64,000 nucleotides of DNA from Streptomyces sp. ICBB 8177 (GCF_003144095.1 NZ_NSKH01000018.1:1593780-1657779), one strand, 5' to 3'; numbered from the stretch's first letter, positions 46,980 to 56,442 are shown. Notes: generated from the letters alone by a model not told the origin. Program-made: numbers and translations.

Positions 46980-47102
46980 ATGCCAGTCCTCGAACCGAAC
47001 CCCCCGCAGCCGCAGAAGAAGCTCCTCCTGGTCTTCGGCCTGATGCTGGGCGTGCCCGCGCTCGTCGCCGTGATCGCCACCATCGGCTCCCACTTCGGCT
47101 GA
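46980..47102 (+). CDS. small transporter-associated membrane peptide
   Basis: 40 residues: a Pro/Gln-rich start (MPVLEPNPPQPQKK) and one hydrophobic helix from 15 to 36, ending in GSHFG. This matches the small SGM_5486-type family found directly after streptomycete MFS genes. GACACT six bases before the ATG could be a -10, but co-transcription with the transporter 92 bp upstream is also possible. Confidence 0.8.
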   Translation: MPVLEPNPPQPQKKLLLVFGLMLGVPALVAVIATIGSHFG

Positions 47103-47118
47103 CCCCCCCGACCGGGCA

Positions 47119-47140
47119 GGGGTGGGGACAGCCCCACCCC
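47119..47140. terminator. terminator hairpin
   Basis: GGGGTGGGG (47119-47127) - ACAG - CCCCACCCC (47132-47140), 9-bp stem, 17 bp after the small transporter-associated gene. Confidence 0.75.
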
Positions 47141-47287
47141 CCTTAGGGGGTCAGGCTCAGGGTCAACTGGGTGGCTCGCCTGATGGGTTGGGCCGCGCCG
47201 GATCCGTAGCGTCTTCGGTATGCCGCACGGTGCACGCCGACCGCGGCGCACGACGCAGCGGTGACGCGAACCCGGAGGCGATTTCCC

Positions 47288-47548
47288 ATGGCAGCCCACA
47301 GCCACATCCTGTCCGCGGCGGGGGAGGGCCCTCGCTCCGCGCGCCGGACGGCGACCGGGGCCCCGGCCGTGCGCCCGGCCCGGCTGCCGTGGTGGGCGGT
47401 CGTGGCGCCGGTGATCGCCTTCGCGGCGCTGCTCGCCGTGGTCGCCACCCCGGCGCACGCCGACACCGCGGCGACCGTCCAGCCGCTGACCGACCTGCTC
47501 CGCCACGCACGCGACATCCTGCCGCAGGCCCTCGCGAACCTGCTGTGA
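47288..47548 (+). CDS. putative secreted mini-peptide precursor
   Basis: 86 residues. Residues 1-33 are basic and disordered, 34-53 hydrophobic (WWAVVAPVIAFAALLAVVAT), and AHA at 56-58 is a good signal-peptidase site. Cleavage would release a 28-residue peptide (59-86) whose Leu/Ala and Asp/Arg pattern predicts an amphipathic helix. It may instead be a bitopic membrane protein. ATG 47288 follows GGAGG by nine bases. No neighbour explains it. Confidence 0.65.
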   Translation: MAAHSHILSAAGEGPRSARRTATGAPAVRPARLPWWAVVAPVIAFAALLAVVATPAHADTAATVQPLTDLLRHARDILPQALANLL

Positions 47549-47642
47549 CGCCGCAGCCACGGCCGCCCGCGGCGGCGCCCCGCCACAGTGGGACCCCCGC
47601 GCAGCCCGCGCCCGGCGGCCATTTTTCTGCAAAGCTGATGGG

Positions 47643-48161
47643 ATGAGCGACGCAACGCCCCGAAGGATCGTTTTGCTGCGGCACGCCAAGGCCGACTGGC
47701 CCTCGGTGCCCGACCTGGAGCGGCCGCTCGCCGACCGCGGGCGCCACGACGCGCCCGGCGCCGGCCGGTGGCTCGCCGGGAGCGGCATCGTTCCCGACCT
47801 CACCCTCTGCTCCCCGGCCGTGCGGACCCGGGAGACCTGGAAGCTCGCCGCCCACGAACTGCCGCAGCGCCCCAGGACCGTCTACGAGGAGCGGCTGTAC
47901 GAGGCCACCCTCGGCGATCTGCTGGCCCTGCTCAACGAGACCCCCGACGAGGTGGCCGACCTGCTTCTGGTCGGCCACAACCCGGGCATCCACGCGCTCG
48001 CCGACGCCCTGTCCGGGAAGGCCGACGGCGACCTGCTGTCACGGATGAACCGCGGCGGCTTCCCCACGAGCGCGGTGGCCGTCGTGACGTTCTCCGGCTC
48101 GTGGAAGACCGTCGAGCACGGCGTCGGCACCCTCACCGCGTACTGGGCCCCGCACGACTGA
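47643..48161 (+). CDS. SixA-type histidine phosphatase
   Basis: 172 residues of the histidine-phosphatase (phosphoglycerate-mutase-like) superfamily. The phospho-accepting H14 lies in LLRHAKADW with R13, the second catalytic pair is R61 and H112 (VGHNPGIH), and E83 is in the acid position. SixA enzymes dephosphorylate phosphohistidine in signalling proteins or PTS components. ATG 47643. Confidence 0.88.
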   Translation: MSDATPRRIVLLRHAKADWPSVPDLERPLADRGRHDAPGAGRWLAGSGIVPDLTLCSPAVRTRETWKLAAHELPQRPRTVYEERLYEATLGDLLALLNETPDEVADLLLVGHNPGIHALADALSGKADGDLLSRMNRGGFPTSAVAVVTFSGSWKTVEHGVGTLTAYWAPHD

Positions 48162-48174
48162 CCGCCCACGGCAG

Positions 48175-48211
48175 GACGCGGCCCCCGCCGAGCGCCGGCG
48201 GGGGCCGCGTC
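48175..48211. terminator. strong bidirectional terminator
   Basis: GACGCGGCCCCCGCC (48175-48189) / GGCGGGGGCCGCGTC (48197-48211), a perfect 15-bp stem with a 7-nt loop between the convergent phosphatase and serB genes. Confidence 0.9.
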
Positions 48212-48239
48212 GCGTTCCGGACCGCCGAGGCCCCGAGGG

Positions 48240-49526
48240 CTACGACTCGACGTGCAGGTCGGCCGCCTCGACCTCCTCGCGGGTGATCCCCAGCAGGTAC
48301 AGCACGGTGTCGAGGAACGGCACGTTCACCGCGGTGTCCGCCGCCTCGCGGACCACCGGCTTGGCGTTGAACGCCACGCCGAGCCCGGCCGCGTTGAGCA
48401 TGTCCAGGTCGTTGGCGCCGTCGCCGATCGCCACCGTCTGCGCCAGCGGCACCCCGGCCTGCGCGGCGAACCTGCGCAGCAACCGCGCCTTGCCCGCCCG
48501 GTCCACCACGTCCCCGGTGACCCGGCCGGTCAGGCGGCCGTCGACGATCTCCAGGGTGTTGGCGGCGGCGAAGTCCAGGCCGAGGCGTTCCTTCAGGTCG
48601 TCGGTTACCTGCGTGAAGCCGCCGGAGACGATGCCGACCTGGTAGCCGAGCAGCTTGAGGGTCCGGATCAGCGTGCGGGCGCCGGGCGTCAGCCGCACCT
48701 CGGAGCGGACCTTGTCCACCACCGACGCGTCCAGCCCGGCCAGCAGCGCCACCCGCGCGTGCAGCGACTGCTCGAAGTCCAGCTCCCCGCGCATCGCCGC
48801 CGCCGTCACCTCGGCGACCTGCGCCTCGCAGTCGGCGTGCGCGGCGAACAGCTCGATGACCTCGTCCTGGATGACGGTGGAGTCCACGTCCATCACCACC
48901 AGCCGCTGCGCCCTGCGGTGCAGCCCGGACGCCACCACCGCCACGTCCACACCGCGCTGCGCCGCCTCGATGGCCAGCGCCGTGCGCAGCGCCTCGGTCG
49001 GCGCGCCCGAGACCGTCAACTCCACGGCCGTCACCGGGTACTTCGCGAGCCGGAAGATACGGTCGATGTTGCCGCCGACCTCGGTGACCCGGGCCGCTAT
49101 GGCGGCGGTCGACTCCGCGGTCAGCGGGTGCCCGAGCACGGTGACGTGCGAACGGCCGGTGCCACGCGGCCGGTTGTCGCCGGTACCGGAGATGATCTCC
49201 GCCTGCATCCGCATCGACTCGGCCCAGCTGTGCACCGTGGCGCGCAGTTCCCCCTCGGTGCCGGGGGCGCCCGCGGGAGCGGTGACCAGCGCGCACAGCA
49301 CGATGCGGCCACGGGTGACCACCTGCTCGATGTCGACGACGTCCACGCCGTACGCGGCGAGGGTGTCGAAGAGCCCGGCCGTGATGCCGGGACGGTCCTT
49401 GCCGAAGATCTTGACCAGGAGGGTGGGACCGGCATCCCGCGCCGTGCCCTGGCCGGCGGGGGCCGGGGCGCCGGAGGCCGCCGGAGTGGCAGGGGCAGGA
49501 AGCTGCTGCTGCGATGCGTCGTCCAT
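48240..49526 (-). CDS. serB: phosphoserine phosphatase
   Basis: SerB removes the phosphate from phosphoserine in serine synthesis. 428 residues: two ACT-like regulatory domains (about 35-200), then the HAD core with D213 and D215 (DVDSTVIQ), motif SGGFT and the loop GDGANDLDML. The N-terminal 30 residues are Ala/Pro-rich. The long N-terminal ACT portion is usual in actinobacteria. Confidence 0.93.
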   Translation of the reverse strand: MDDASQQQLPAPATPAASGAPAPAGQGTARDAGPTLLVKIFGKDRPGITAGLFDTLAAYGVDVVDIEQVVTRGRIVLCALVTAPAGAPGTEGELRATVHSWAESMRMQAEIISGTGDNRPRGTGRSHVTVLGHPLTAESTAAIAARVTEVGGNIDRIFRLAKYPVTAVELTVSGAPTEALRTALAIEAAQRGVDVAVVASGLHRRAQRLVVMDVDSTVIQDEVIELFAAHADCEAQVAEVTAAAMRGELDFEQSLHARVALLAGLDASVVDKVRSEVRLTPGARTLIRTLKLLGYQVGIVSGGFTQVTDDLKERLGLDFAAANTLEIVDGRLTGRVTGDVVDRAGKARLLRRFAAQAGVPLAQTVAIGDGANDLDMLNAAGLGVAFNAKPVVREAADTAVNVPFLDTVLYLLGITREEVEAADLHVES

Positions 49527-49553
49527 GGTGTCCCTTACGGTATCCGCCTGCGC

Positions 49554-51053
49554 TCACGCCCCGCCGCGCCGTCCCGCATGCCGGGCAGCCGGGTCCCCGC
49601 CCGGCCGCGCGCGACGCACCGGCTCCGTCCCGAGCGCGGCCAGGGGCGCCGCCCGGCTGCCGGCCGCCCCGGCGCCGTGCGCCAGCAGCGCGCCGACCGC
49701 GCCCGCCACGGCGCCCCACCCGGCGCCCAGCAGCAGCGCCCACGCGGGGTTGCCGTGCAGCCGCACGCTCGAGCCCACCGCGTCGAAGCCGAAGACGGAC
49801 AGGTCGGCGTCGAGGGACAGACCGGTGATCCACACCAGCAGCGCCAGCGCCACGCCCGACGCGACGGCCAGCCGCACGGCGCACCGGCCCGCGTACCCGC
49901 ACCGCGACGCCCCGCCGACCGGGGTACGGGCCGCCGCCAGCACCCCCGCCGCCAGCATCATCACGGCGGCGGCCGCCGTCAGCAGCCACACCCGCCCGTC
50001 GTACCGCGCCAGCTCCGGCATGGTGATCGCGCGCCCGGAGTTCGCGCCGCGCAGCACGTCGTCCAGCGGGTGCGGCAGCAGCAGCGCCAAGGGACCGGTC
50101 GCCGCGCCGTGCCAGGACACGAAGAGCCCCAGTGCGGCACCCAGCCACACCCCGTTCGGCGCCCCCGCCAGCGCGCCGCCCACCACCCGGCCCGGGTGGT
50201 CGTCGGTGAACGCCGAGTACAGCGCCACCAGCAGCCCGGCGCACACCGCCATCACCAGCACCGACCGCATCGCGGAGGCCGCCGGGCGCACCGTGCGGTG
50301 CAGCGCCGCCCAGCCGCGCGGCAGCGGCCCGTACCGCGACGACAGCAGCGCGATCGCCAGCACAAGCACGACCCACACCACGCCGCCGCCCATCGACGCG
50401 CCGGTGTCCACCCGGAACCCGACCGTGCCGTGGTCCCGGGCGAGCGTGCCGAGCCCCTTCAGCAGCCCGCTGCCGAACGACCCCAGGTCCCCGAGGTCGC
50501 CGATGCCGGGGAAGCCCCCGTTGATCGAGCCGCCGCGCCCCGTGCCGGCGCCCCGGAGCGAGACGGTGTCGTGCCCGGCCCAGCCGAGACCGGCGAGCGC
50601 GGCGAGGAAGAGGACCACCACGGCCAGCGCCCGCACCGAAAGCTCCGCGAGCCCGACCTCCGGGCCGGCGCGGCGCAGCGACCACAGGAACACCCAGGCC
50701 AGCAGCAGTGCCCCGGTGAGCCCCACACCCAGCGGCAGCACGTCGATGGTCCCGGTGGCCTGCGCGCCGCTGATGCCGAAGACCGACACGTCACCGGAGG
50801 GGCTGACCCTGCCGCCGACCGCCATCGTCACCAGCGCGGCGGTCATCGGCCCCAGCGAGCCCGCGGTGTCCGCGCCGAGCAGGTGCAGCGCGAGCGCGGC
50901 CACCACCGCCATGCCCAGGTACGCCCAGCCGACGGCGGCCAGCGCGGTCAGCAGCGCGCCGCCCCACGGCACGCGGTGCGCGCCACCGCCCGCGGGCGGG
51001 TGCGTCCCTTCGCGCCGGCCGCCGCCGGGGCCGGGCGTGGCGCTGCTGGTCAT
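49554..51053 (-). CDS. streptophobe-type polytopic membrane protein
   Basis: 499 residues with ten or more predicted helices and few charged residues, and loops rich in Gly, Ser and Pro. The length and composition match the streptomycete 'streptophobe' family, whose function is unknown. ATG 51053 starts just before the first helix; the in-frame extension is hydrophilic and not needed. Confidence 0.8.
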   Translation of the reverse strand: MTSSATPGPGGGRREGTHPPAGGGAHRVPWGGALLTALAAVGWAYLGMAVVAALALHLLGADTAGSLGPMTAALVTMAVGGRVSPSGDVSVFGISGAQATGTIDVLPLGVGLTGALLLAWVFLWSLRRAGPEVGLAELSVRALAVVVLFLAALAGLGWAGHDTVSLRGAGTGRGGSINGGFPGIGDLGDLGSFGSGLLKGLGTLARDHGTVGFRVDTGASMGGGVVWVVLVLAIALLSSRYGPLPRGWAALHRTVRPAASAMRSVLVMAVCAGLLVALYSAFTDDHPGRVVGGALAGAPNGVWLGAALGLFVSWHGAATGPLALLLPHPLDDVLRGANSGRAITMPELARYDGRVWLLTAAAAVMMLAAGVLAAARTPVGGASRCGYAGRCAVRLAVASGVALALLVWITGLSLDADLSVFGFDAVGSSVRLHGNPAWALLLGAGWGAVAGAVGALLAHGAGAAGSRAAPLAALGTEPVRRARPGGDPAARHAGRRGGA

Positions 51054-51283
51054 GGCCGCCTTCCGCCGAGAATCCGCCCGGGAATCATCCCTTTCGTCCA
51101 CTCTCCGGGGCGGCCGGTGACCCGGCAACGCGAGACCGCCCGCCCGGGCGCGGCGGGTGGCCCCGCGACACGTCGCGGCGACGCGTTACGAAGGCGGTAC
51201 GAAGCCGGTACGGGGGTGGGCCGGAGGCGACTTTCCGTCATGTGTGCGGGCCTGGAATAGTGCCTCTTCGATGTTCGACATCC

Positions 51284-51297
51284 CTAGACTCCCCAGC
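51284..51297 (+). promoter_or_regulatory. -10 element of the FHA-ABC gene
   Basis: TAGACT (51284-51289) lies seven bases before ATG 51298, the same spacing as other leaderless starts in the window. No convincing -35 is visible. Confidence 0.5.
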
Positions 51298-53994
51298 ATG
51301 GGGGATTACTCGGGGGACAACCTTGTGGGGCATGGAGTGCCGGAACTCGTACTTGAACTGAACGGACAAACCTGGATGCTTGACGCGTCCAGGTCATACA
51401 GCCTGGGTCGTGACCCGCAGGGGGACATGGCGTTCGACGACGCCAGAGTCTCCTGGCGGCACGCCACCGTCCGCTGGGACGGCGGCGGTTGGGTGGTCCA
51501 GGACCTCGGCAGCACCAACGGCACCTACGCGCAGGGCCAACGCGTCCAGGAGGTGCGGGTCGGCCCGGGCTCCGCCGTGCACCTGGGCAACGCGACCGAC
51601 GGCCCGCGCCTGGCGTTCAGCGCGCCCGCGCACGCCGCCCAGCCGGTCGCCGCCGACGCCGTCGCGGGCCACGCCGACGCCGCCCGCAGCAGGCCCGCGC
51701 AGCCGCACCAGGCGCAGGCGCCCGCGCAGTCCGCCCCGGCGGCCTGGGCGCAGCAGCTCCAGGACGGCGGACCCGCGCCGCACGCCCAGCAGCCGCCAGC
51801 GCAGCCGCAGTTCCCGCATCAGGCCGGCTGGAACCAGCCGCCCACGCAGGCCCGGCAGCCGCAGCCCGCCGCCCCGGCGCCGCACGCACAGCCCCAGGCG
51901 CCGCAGGCCGGGGCCGCGCAGGTGCCGAGTGCCGCGACTCCCGCGCAGCCCGCCGCCGGCCGCGCGCACAGCGACCGCAGCCCCACCACGTTCCACCACT
52001 TCGCGGCCGGCCGCGTCATGCGCATCGGCCGCGCGCTGGAGAACGAACTCGTCGTCTCCGACCTCCAGGTCTCGCGCCACCACGCCGAGTTCCACGCGCA
52101 CCCCGACGGCCGCATGGAGATCGTCGACCTCGGCAGCCACAACGGCACGTACGTCAACGGCCAGCCGGTGCAGCGCCACCTCATCGGGCCGAACGACATC
52201 GTCGGCGTCGGCCACTCCACCTTCCGGCTGGTCGGCGACCGGCTGGAGGAGTTCGTCGACACCGGCGCCGTCTCGTTCTCCGCGCGGCGCCTGACCGTTC
52301 AGGTGCCGCAGGGCAACACCACCAAGACCATCCTCAAGGACGTCTCCTTCGGCGTCCCGGAGAAGTCGCTGATCGGCGTCATCGGCCCGTCCGGCTCCGG
52401 CAAGTCCACCCTGCTGCGCGCGCTCACCGGCTACCGCCCGGCGGACGTCGGCGAGGTGCTGTACGACAACCGCAACCTCTACAAGCAGTTCGCCGAACTG
52501 CGCCAGCGCATCGGCCTCGTTCCGCAGGACGACATCCTGCACAAGGAACTGACCGTGCGCACCGCGCTGAAGTACGCGGCCAAGCTGCGCTTCCCCGGCG
52601 ACACCCACGCCACCGAGCGGCAGGCGCGCATCGACGAGGTCCTGCGCGAGCTCAAGCTCGACATCCACGCCGACAAGCGGATCACCTCGCTGTCCGGCGG
52701 CCAGCGCAAGCGCGTCTCGGTCGCCCTGGAACTGCTCACCAAGCCGTCGCTGATCTTCCTCGACGAGCCCACGTCGGGCCTCGACCCCGGCATGGACCGC
52801 GACGTGATGCAGCTGCTGCGCGGACTCGCCGACGACGGCCGCACGGTGCTGGTCGTCACCCACTCGGTGGCCGAACTCGCGCTGTGCGACCGGCTGCTGG
52901 TGATGGCGCCGGGCGGCTCGGTCGCCTACTTCGGGCCGCCGGACGAGGCACTCACCTTCTTCGGCTACGAGACCTGGGCCGACGTCTTCCAGGCGTTCGA
53001 GAACTACCGCGACTACGACTGGTCGGGCCGCTGGCGCGGTTCCCAGCACTACCAGCTGTACGCGGCCGACCTCGACGCCGCCCCCGCGCCGCAGGCCGCG
53101 CCCGCCGTGCCGCAGCAGATGCAGCAGATGTCCCGCCCGCAGAAGTCGCAGAGCTGGGGCTCCCAGCTGTGGACGCTGATCGCGCGCTACCTGTCGGTGA
53201 TCGCCTCCGACCGCGGCTTCCTGGGTCTGATGGTCATCCTGCCCGCGGTGCTGGGCGTGGTGAGCGTCGTCATCCCGGCCAAGTACGGCCTGGGCTTCGG
53301 CCCGCCGCAGGCGCATTTGTTCAACAAGGACGCCGGCACCATCCTGATGATCCTCACGGTCGGCGCGTGCTTCTCCGGCGCCGCCAACTCGGTCCGTGAA
53401 CTGATCAAGGAGCGCGTCATCTACGAACGCGAACGCGCGGTCGGCCTGTCGCGCTCCGCGTACCTGATGTCCAAGGTCATCGTGCTCGGCCTGATCACCG
53501 CGCTGCAGGGCGTCATCATCTGCGGCATCGGCTTCGCGCCCCGCACGATGCCCACCGAGGGCGTGATCCTGCACAACGCGCCCGCCGTCGAGATGACCGT
53601 CATGGTGATCGGGATCGGCTTCACCTCGATGATGGTCGGCCTGGTGATCTCCTCGCTGGTGAAGACCGCCGAGAAGACCATGCCGCTGCTGGTGATGTTC
53701 GCCATCGTGCAGGTCGTCTTCACCGGCATCCTCTTCCAGCTGTACGCCAAGCCCGGCATCGAGCAGGTCGCCTGGCTGATGCCGTCCCGCTGGGCGCTCG
53801 CCGGCCTGGCCACCACCGCGCAGCTCAACGTGCTGATGCCGTGGGACCCGACCAACCCCGACACCCTGTGGAAGCACTCCGCGGGCATCTGGTTCCTCGA
53901 CCTGTTCGTACTGCTCGCGCTCGGTGTGATCTGCGGCTTCGCGGTCTCCCGGCTGCTGCGCAGGCACGAGCCGGAGGTCATGCGGGAGAAGTGA
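51298..53994 (+). CDS. FHA-FHA-ABC exporter (ATPase and permease in one chain)
   Basis: 898 residues. FHA domain 1 at about 15-100 has LGR (36-38), RHA (54-56) and GSTNGTY (71-77). A Pro/Ala/Gln-rich linker of about 110 residues follows. FHA domain 2 starts at IGR 243-245 with SRHHAEFH and GSHNGTY. The ABC domain has Walker A GPSGSGKST (363-371), signature LSGGQ (465-469) and Walker B LIFLDEP (485-491). The C-terminal third (640-890) holds six helices of an ABC-2 permease. FHA domains bind phosphothreonine, so activity should be set by a Ser/Thr kinase, as for Rv1747 of M. tuberculosis. ATG 51271 is an alternative start. Confidence 0.92.
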   Translation: MGDYSGDNLVGHGVPELVLELNGQTWMLDASRSYSLGRDPQGDMAFDDARVSWRHATVRWDGGGWVVQDLGSTNGTYAQGQRVQEVRVGPGSAVHLGNATDGPRLAFSAPAHAAQPVAADAVAGHADAARSRPAQPHQAQAPAQSAPAAWAQQLQDGGPAPHAQQPPAQPQFPHQAGWNQPPTQARQPQPAAPAPHAQPQAPQAGAAQVPSAATPAQPAAGRAHSDRSPTTFHHFAAGRVMRIGRALENELVVSDLQVSRHHAEFHAHPDGRMEIVDLGSHNGTYVNGQPVQRHLIGPNDIVGVGHSTFRLVGDRLEEFVDTGAVSFSARRLTVQVPQGNTTKTILKDVSFGVPEKSLIGVIGPSGSGKSTLLRALTGYRPADVGEVLYDNRNLYKQFAELRQRIGLVPQDDILHKELTVRTALKYAAKLRFPGDTHATERQARIDEVLRELKLDIHADKRITSLSGGQRKRVSVALELLTKPSLIFLDEPTSGLDPGMDRDVMQLLRGLADDGRTVLVVTHSVAELALCDRLLVMAPGGSVAYFGPPDEALTFFGYETWADVFQAFENYRDYDWSGRWRGSQHYQLYAADLDAAPAPQAAPAVPQQMQQMSRPQKSQSWGSQLWTLIARYLSVIASDRGFLGLMVILPAVLGVVSVVIPAKYGLGFGPPQAHLFNKDAGTILMILTVGACFSGAANSVRELIKERVIYERERAVGLSRSAYLMSKVIVLGLITALQGVIICGIGFAPRTMPTEGVILHNAPAVEMTVMVIGIGFTSMMVGLVISSLVKTAEKTMPLLVMFAIVQVVFTGILFQLYAKPGIEQVAWLMPSRWALAGLATTAQLNVLMPWDPTNPDTLWKHSAGIWFLDLFVLLALGVICGFAVSRLLRRHEPEVMREK

Positions 53995-54192
53995 GCGAAG
54001 CGCGGGCCACCCGGCCCGCGCCGTCACGTCGCAACGAAGCGGCGGTCACCCGGAACGGGGGGCCGCCGCTTCGCGCAGGGCCTGCCTGTCGGGGCCGGTG
54101 GCCGGTGGTCCGCGGACCTAGGGCGCAGGGCCCGGGACCCGACCGGTCGTGCGGCCGATGCCGGCCCGCGTGCCCGCCGGTACGGTGAACAC

Positions 54193-55341
54193 ATGTCCAC
54201 CCGGAGCGCGCGCGACCAGATCACCGCGGTGAGTTCCGCGGTGCTGGCGATGAGCCGCCACCGCGAGGTCCACGACGTGCTCCAGACCATCGTCGCCTCC
54301 GCGCGCGAGCTGCTGGACGCCCGGTACGCGGCGCTCGGCGTGCCCGACGACCACGGCGGCTTCGCCCAGTTCGTGGTGGACGGCGTCAGCGAGCGGCAGT
54401 GGAAGGAGATCGGGCCGCTGCCCCGGCAGCACGGCCTCCTCGCGGTGATGCTGCGCGAGGCCGCCCCGCAGCGGCTCGCCGACGTCCGCGAGGACCCGCG
54501 CTTCGAGGGCTGGCCCAAGGCGCACCCCGAGCTGTCGGACTTCCTCGGCGTGCCCATCGTGGACGGCGACGAGGTGCTCGGGGCGATCTTCCTCGCCAAC
54601 AAGAACTGCCCGAAGCCGCAGGGCGGTTGCGGCTTCACCGAGGACGACGAGGCGCTGCTGCGGATCCTCGCCGCGCACGCCGCCCTCGCCCTCACCAACG
54701 CCCGCCTGCACGAACGCAGCCGGGAGCTGACCATCGCCGGCGAGCGGGCCCGGATCGCCCACGGGCTGCACGACGCCGTGGCGCAGAAGCTGTTCTCGCT
54801 GCGGCTGACCGCGCAGGCCGCCGCCGCGCTGGTGGACCGCGACCCGGCGCGCGCCAAGGGGGAGTTGCGGGAGGTGGCCCGGCTCGCCGCCGAGGCGGCC
54901 GACGAACTGCGCGCCGTCGTCGTGGAGTTGCGACCCGCCGCCCTCGACGAGGACGGCCTGGTCGCCACGCTGCGCGACCAGGTCGAGGTGCTCGACCGCG
55001 CCCACGCCGCCCGCATCGCCTTCGCCTCGCACGCGGTGCGGGCCCTGCCCGCCCAGCAGGAGGAGGCCGTGCTGCGGGTCGCCCAGGAAGCCCTGCACAA
55101 CGCGCTGCGCCACTCCGGCGCGACCGGCGTGGACGTCCGCCTCGAAGGACGCGGCAGGGGAGCCGTGCTGCGGGTGCGCGACGACGGCCGCGGCTTCGAC
55201 GCCTCGCGGGTGCGCCGGGCCGGCCGCCACCTGGGCCTGGTCTCGATGCGGGAGCGCGCGGCGGGCGTCGGCGGCAGACTCACCGTGGACTCGGCGCCCG
55301 GCCGGGGCACCCTGATCGAGATGGAGGTGCCGGGTGGCTGA
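54193..55341 (+). CDS. GAF-domain sensor histidine kinase
   Basis: 382 residues: a GAF domain at about 22-172, a HisKA_3 dimerisation domain with phospho-accepting H193 in AHGLHDAVAQKLFS, and a NarX-type ATPase domain with N-box EALHNALRHS and G-box DDGRGFD. There is no membrane segment, so it senses a cytoplasmic signal. It overlaps the response-regulator gene by 8 bp. ATG 54193. Confidence 0.93.
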   Translation: MSTRSARDQITAVSSAVLAMSRHREVHDVLQTIVASARELLDARYAALGVPDDHGGFAQFVVDGVSERQWKEIGPLPRQHGLLAVMLREAAPQRLADVREDPRFEGWPKAHPELSDFLGVPIVDGDEVLGAIFLANKNCPKPQGGCGFTEDDEALLRILAAHAALALTNARLHERSRELTIAGERARIAHGLHDAVAQKLFSLRLTAQAAAALVDRDPARAKGELREVARLAAEAADELRAVVVELRPAALDEDGLVATLRDQVEVLDRAHAARIAFASHAVRALPAQQEEAVLRVAQEALHNALRHSGATGVDVRLEGRGRGAVLRVRDDGRGFDASRVRRAGRHLGLVSMRERAAGVGGRLTVDSAPGRGTLIEMEVPGG

Positions 55342-55996
55342 GACCCGCCCGTCGGCCGCGAGCGCCATCAGGGTGCTGCTGGTCGACGACCACCAGGTCG
55401 TCCGCCGGGGCCTGCGCACCTTCCTGGAGGTGCAGCCCGACATCGAGGTCGTCGGCGAGGCGGCCGACGGCGAGGAAGGCGTCGCGCGGGCCCGGGAGCT
55501 GGGCCCCGACGTGATCCTCATGGACGTCAAGATGCCGGGCACCGACGGCATCACCGCGTTGCGCACCCTGCGCGACGAGGGCAGCAAGGCGCGGGTGCTG
55601 ATCGTCACCAGCTTCACCGAGCGGCGCACGGTCGTCCCCGCGCTGCGGGCGGGCGCCTCGGGTTACGTCTACAAGGACATCGACCCCGACGCCCTGGCCG
55701 GCGCGATCCGTTCCGTGCACGCCGGACACGTGCTGCTCCAGCCGGAGGTGGCCGACGCGCTGCTGTCCCGGGAGGAGACGCCTGGCGGCACGGGCCGCGC
55801 CGGCACCCTCACCGACCGCGAGCGGGAGGTCCTGGGGCTCATCGCGGACGGGCGCTCCAACCGGGAGATCGCCCGCGCGCTGGTCCTGTCCGAGAAGACC
55901 GTGAAGACGCACGTGTCCAACATCCTGATGAAGCTCGACCTCGCCGACCGCACCCAGGCCGCGCTGTGGGCGGTCCGGCACGGCGTCGGCGGCTGA
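55334..55996 (+). CDS. NarL/LuxR-family response regulator
   Basis: 220 residues. Receiver: DD at 18-19, phospho-acceptor D64 (LMDVKMPG). C-terminal LuxR-type HTH at about 155-215 (LTDREREVLGLIADGRSNREIA). GTG start inside the kinase gene, so the two are coupled. It likely regulates nearby genes; chpE begins 204 bp downstream. Confidence 0.93.
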   Translation: MAETRPSAASAIRVLLVDDHQVVRRGLRTFLEVQPDIEVVGEAADGEEGVARARELGPDVILMDVKMPGTDGITALRTLRDEGSKARVLIVTSFTERRTVVPALRAGASGYVYKDIDPDALAGAIRSVHAGHVLLQPEVADALLSREETPGGTGRAGTLTDREREVLGLIADGRSNREIARALVLSEKTVKTHVSNILMKLDLADRTQAALWAVRHGVGG

Positions 55997-56199
55997 GCGG
56001 CGCCGGACCCCTGCCCGCGGGCCCGCCCGCAGGCCCTGCTCGGCCCCACCCGCCGAGCGGAACGTCGCCTTCCGGACTGAGATTCATACCGTCGTGTGTA
56101 TGTAACCCGAATGGCGCAACCCAGCCGGGCCCCGCCCGTTCTTCATGGCGCGCTGCCCGCGACGTGCGGGGGCGCATCACGCCAGAAGGGTCATACGAA

Positions 56200-56442
56200 G
56201 TGAAGAACCTGAAGAAGGTCGCCGTCGTCACCGCCGTAGCGGGGGGCCTTGCCGTCGCCGGTGCCGGTGTCGCCTCCGCCCACAGCGCGGACGCCCACGG
56301 TGTCGCCGTCAAGTCGCCGGGCGTGGCCTCGGGCAACCTGGTCCAGGTCCCCGTGCACGTCCCGGTCAACGTGGTGGGCAACACCGTCAGCGTGATCGGT
56401 CTGCTGAACCCGGCGTTCGGCAACCACGGCCTCAACTACTGA
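56200..56442 (+). CDS. chpE: cysteine-free short chaplin
   Basis: 80 residues. Signal peptide 1-27 ends in ASA-H. The chaplin domain spans about 38-77 with SGNLVQVPVHVPVN and IGLLNPAFGN. The two cysteines usually present in short chaplins (VNVCGN and GNTC) are V59 and G77 here, as in S. coelicolor ChpE. Chaplins coat aerial hyphae and spores as amyloid fibres. GTG 56200 has AAGGG nine bases upstream. Confidence 0.92.
   Translation: MKNLKKVAVVTAVAGGLAVAGAGVASAHSADAHGVAVKSPGVASGNLVQVPVHVPVNVVGNTVSVIGLLNPAFGNHGLNY

Noticed and set aside
48252..51260. A 1002-codon open frame on the plus strand
   Set aside because: It mirrors serB and the streptophobe-type gene; its composition is typical of a complementary-strand shadow.
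56101..56106. A BldN-type promoter before chpE (TGTAAC)
   Set aside because: The CGTT partner is about 30 bases away, too far for the known spacing.
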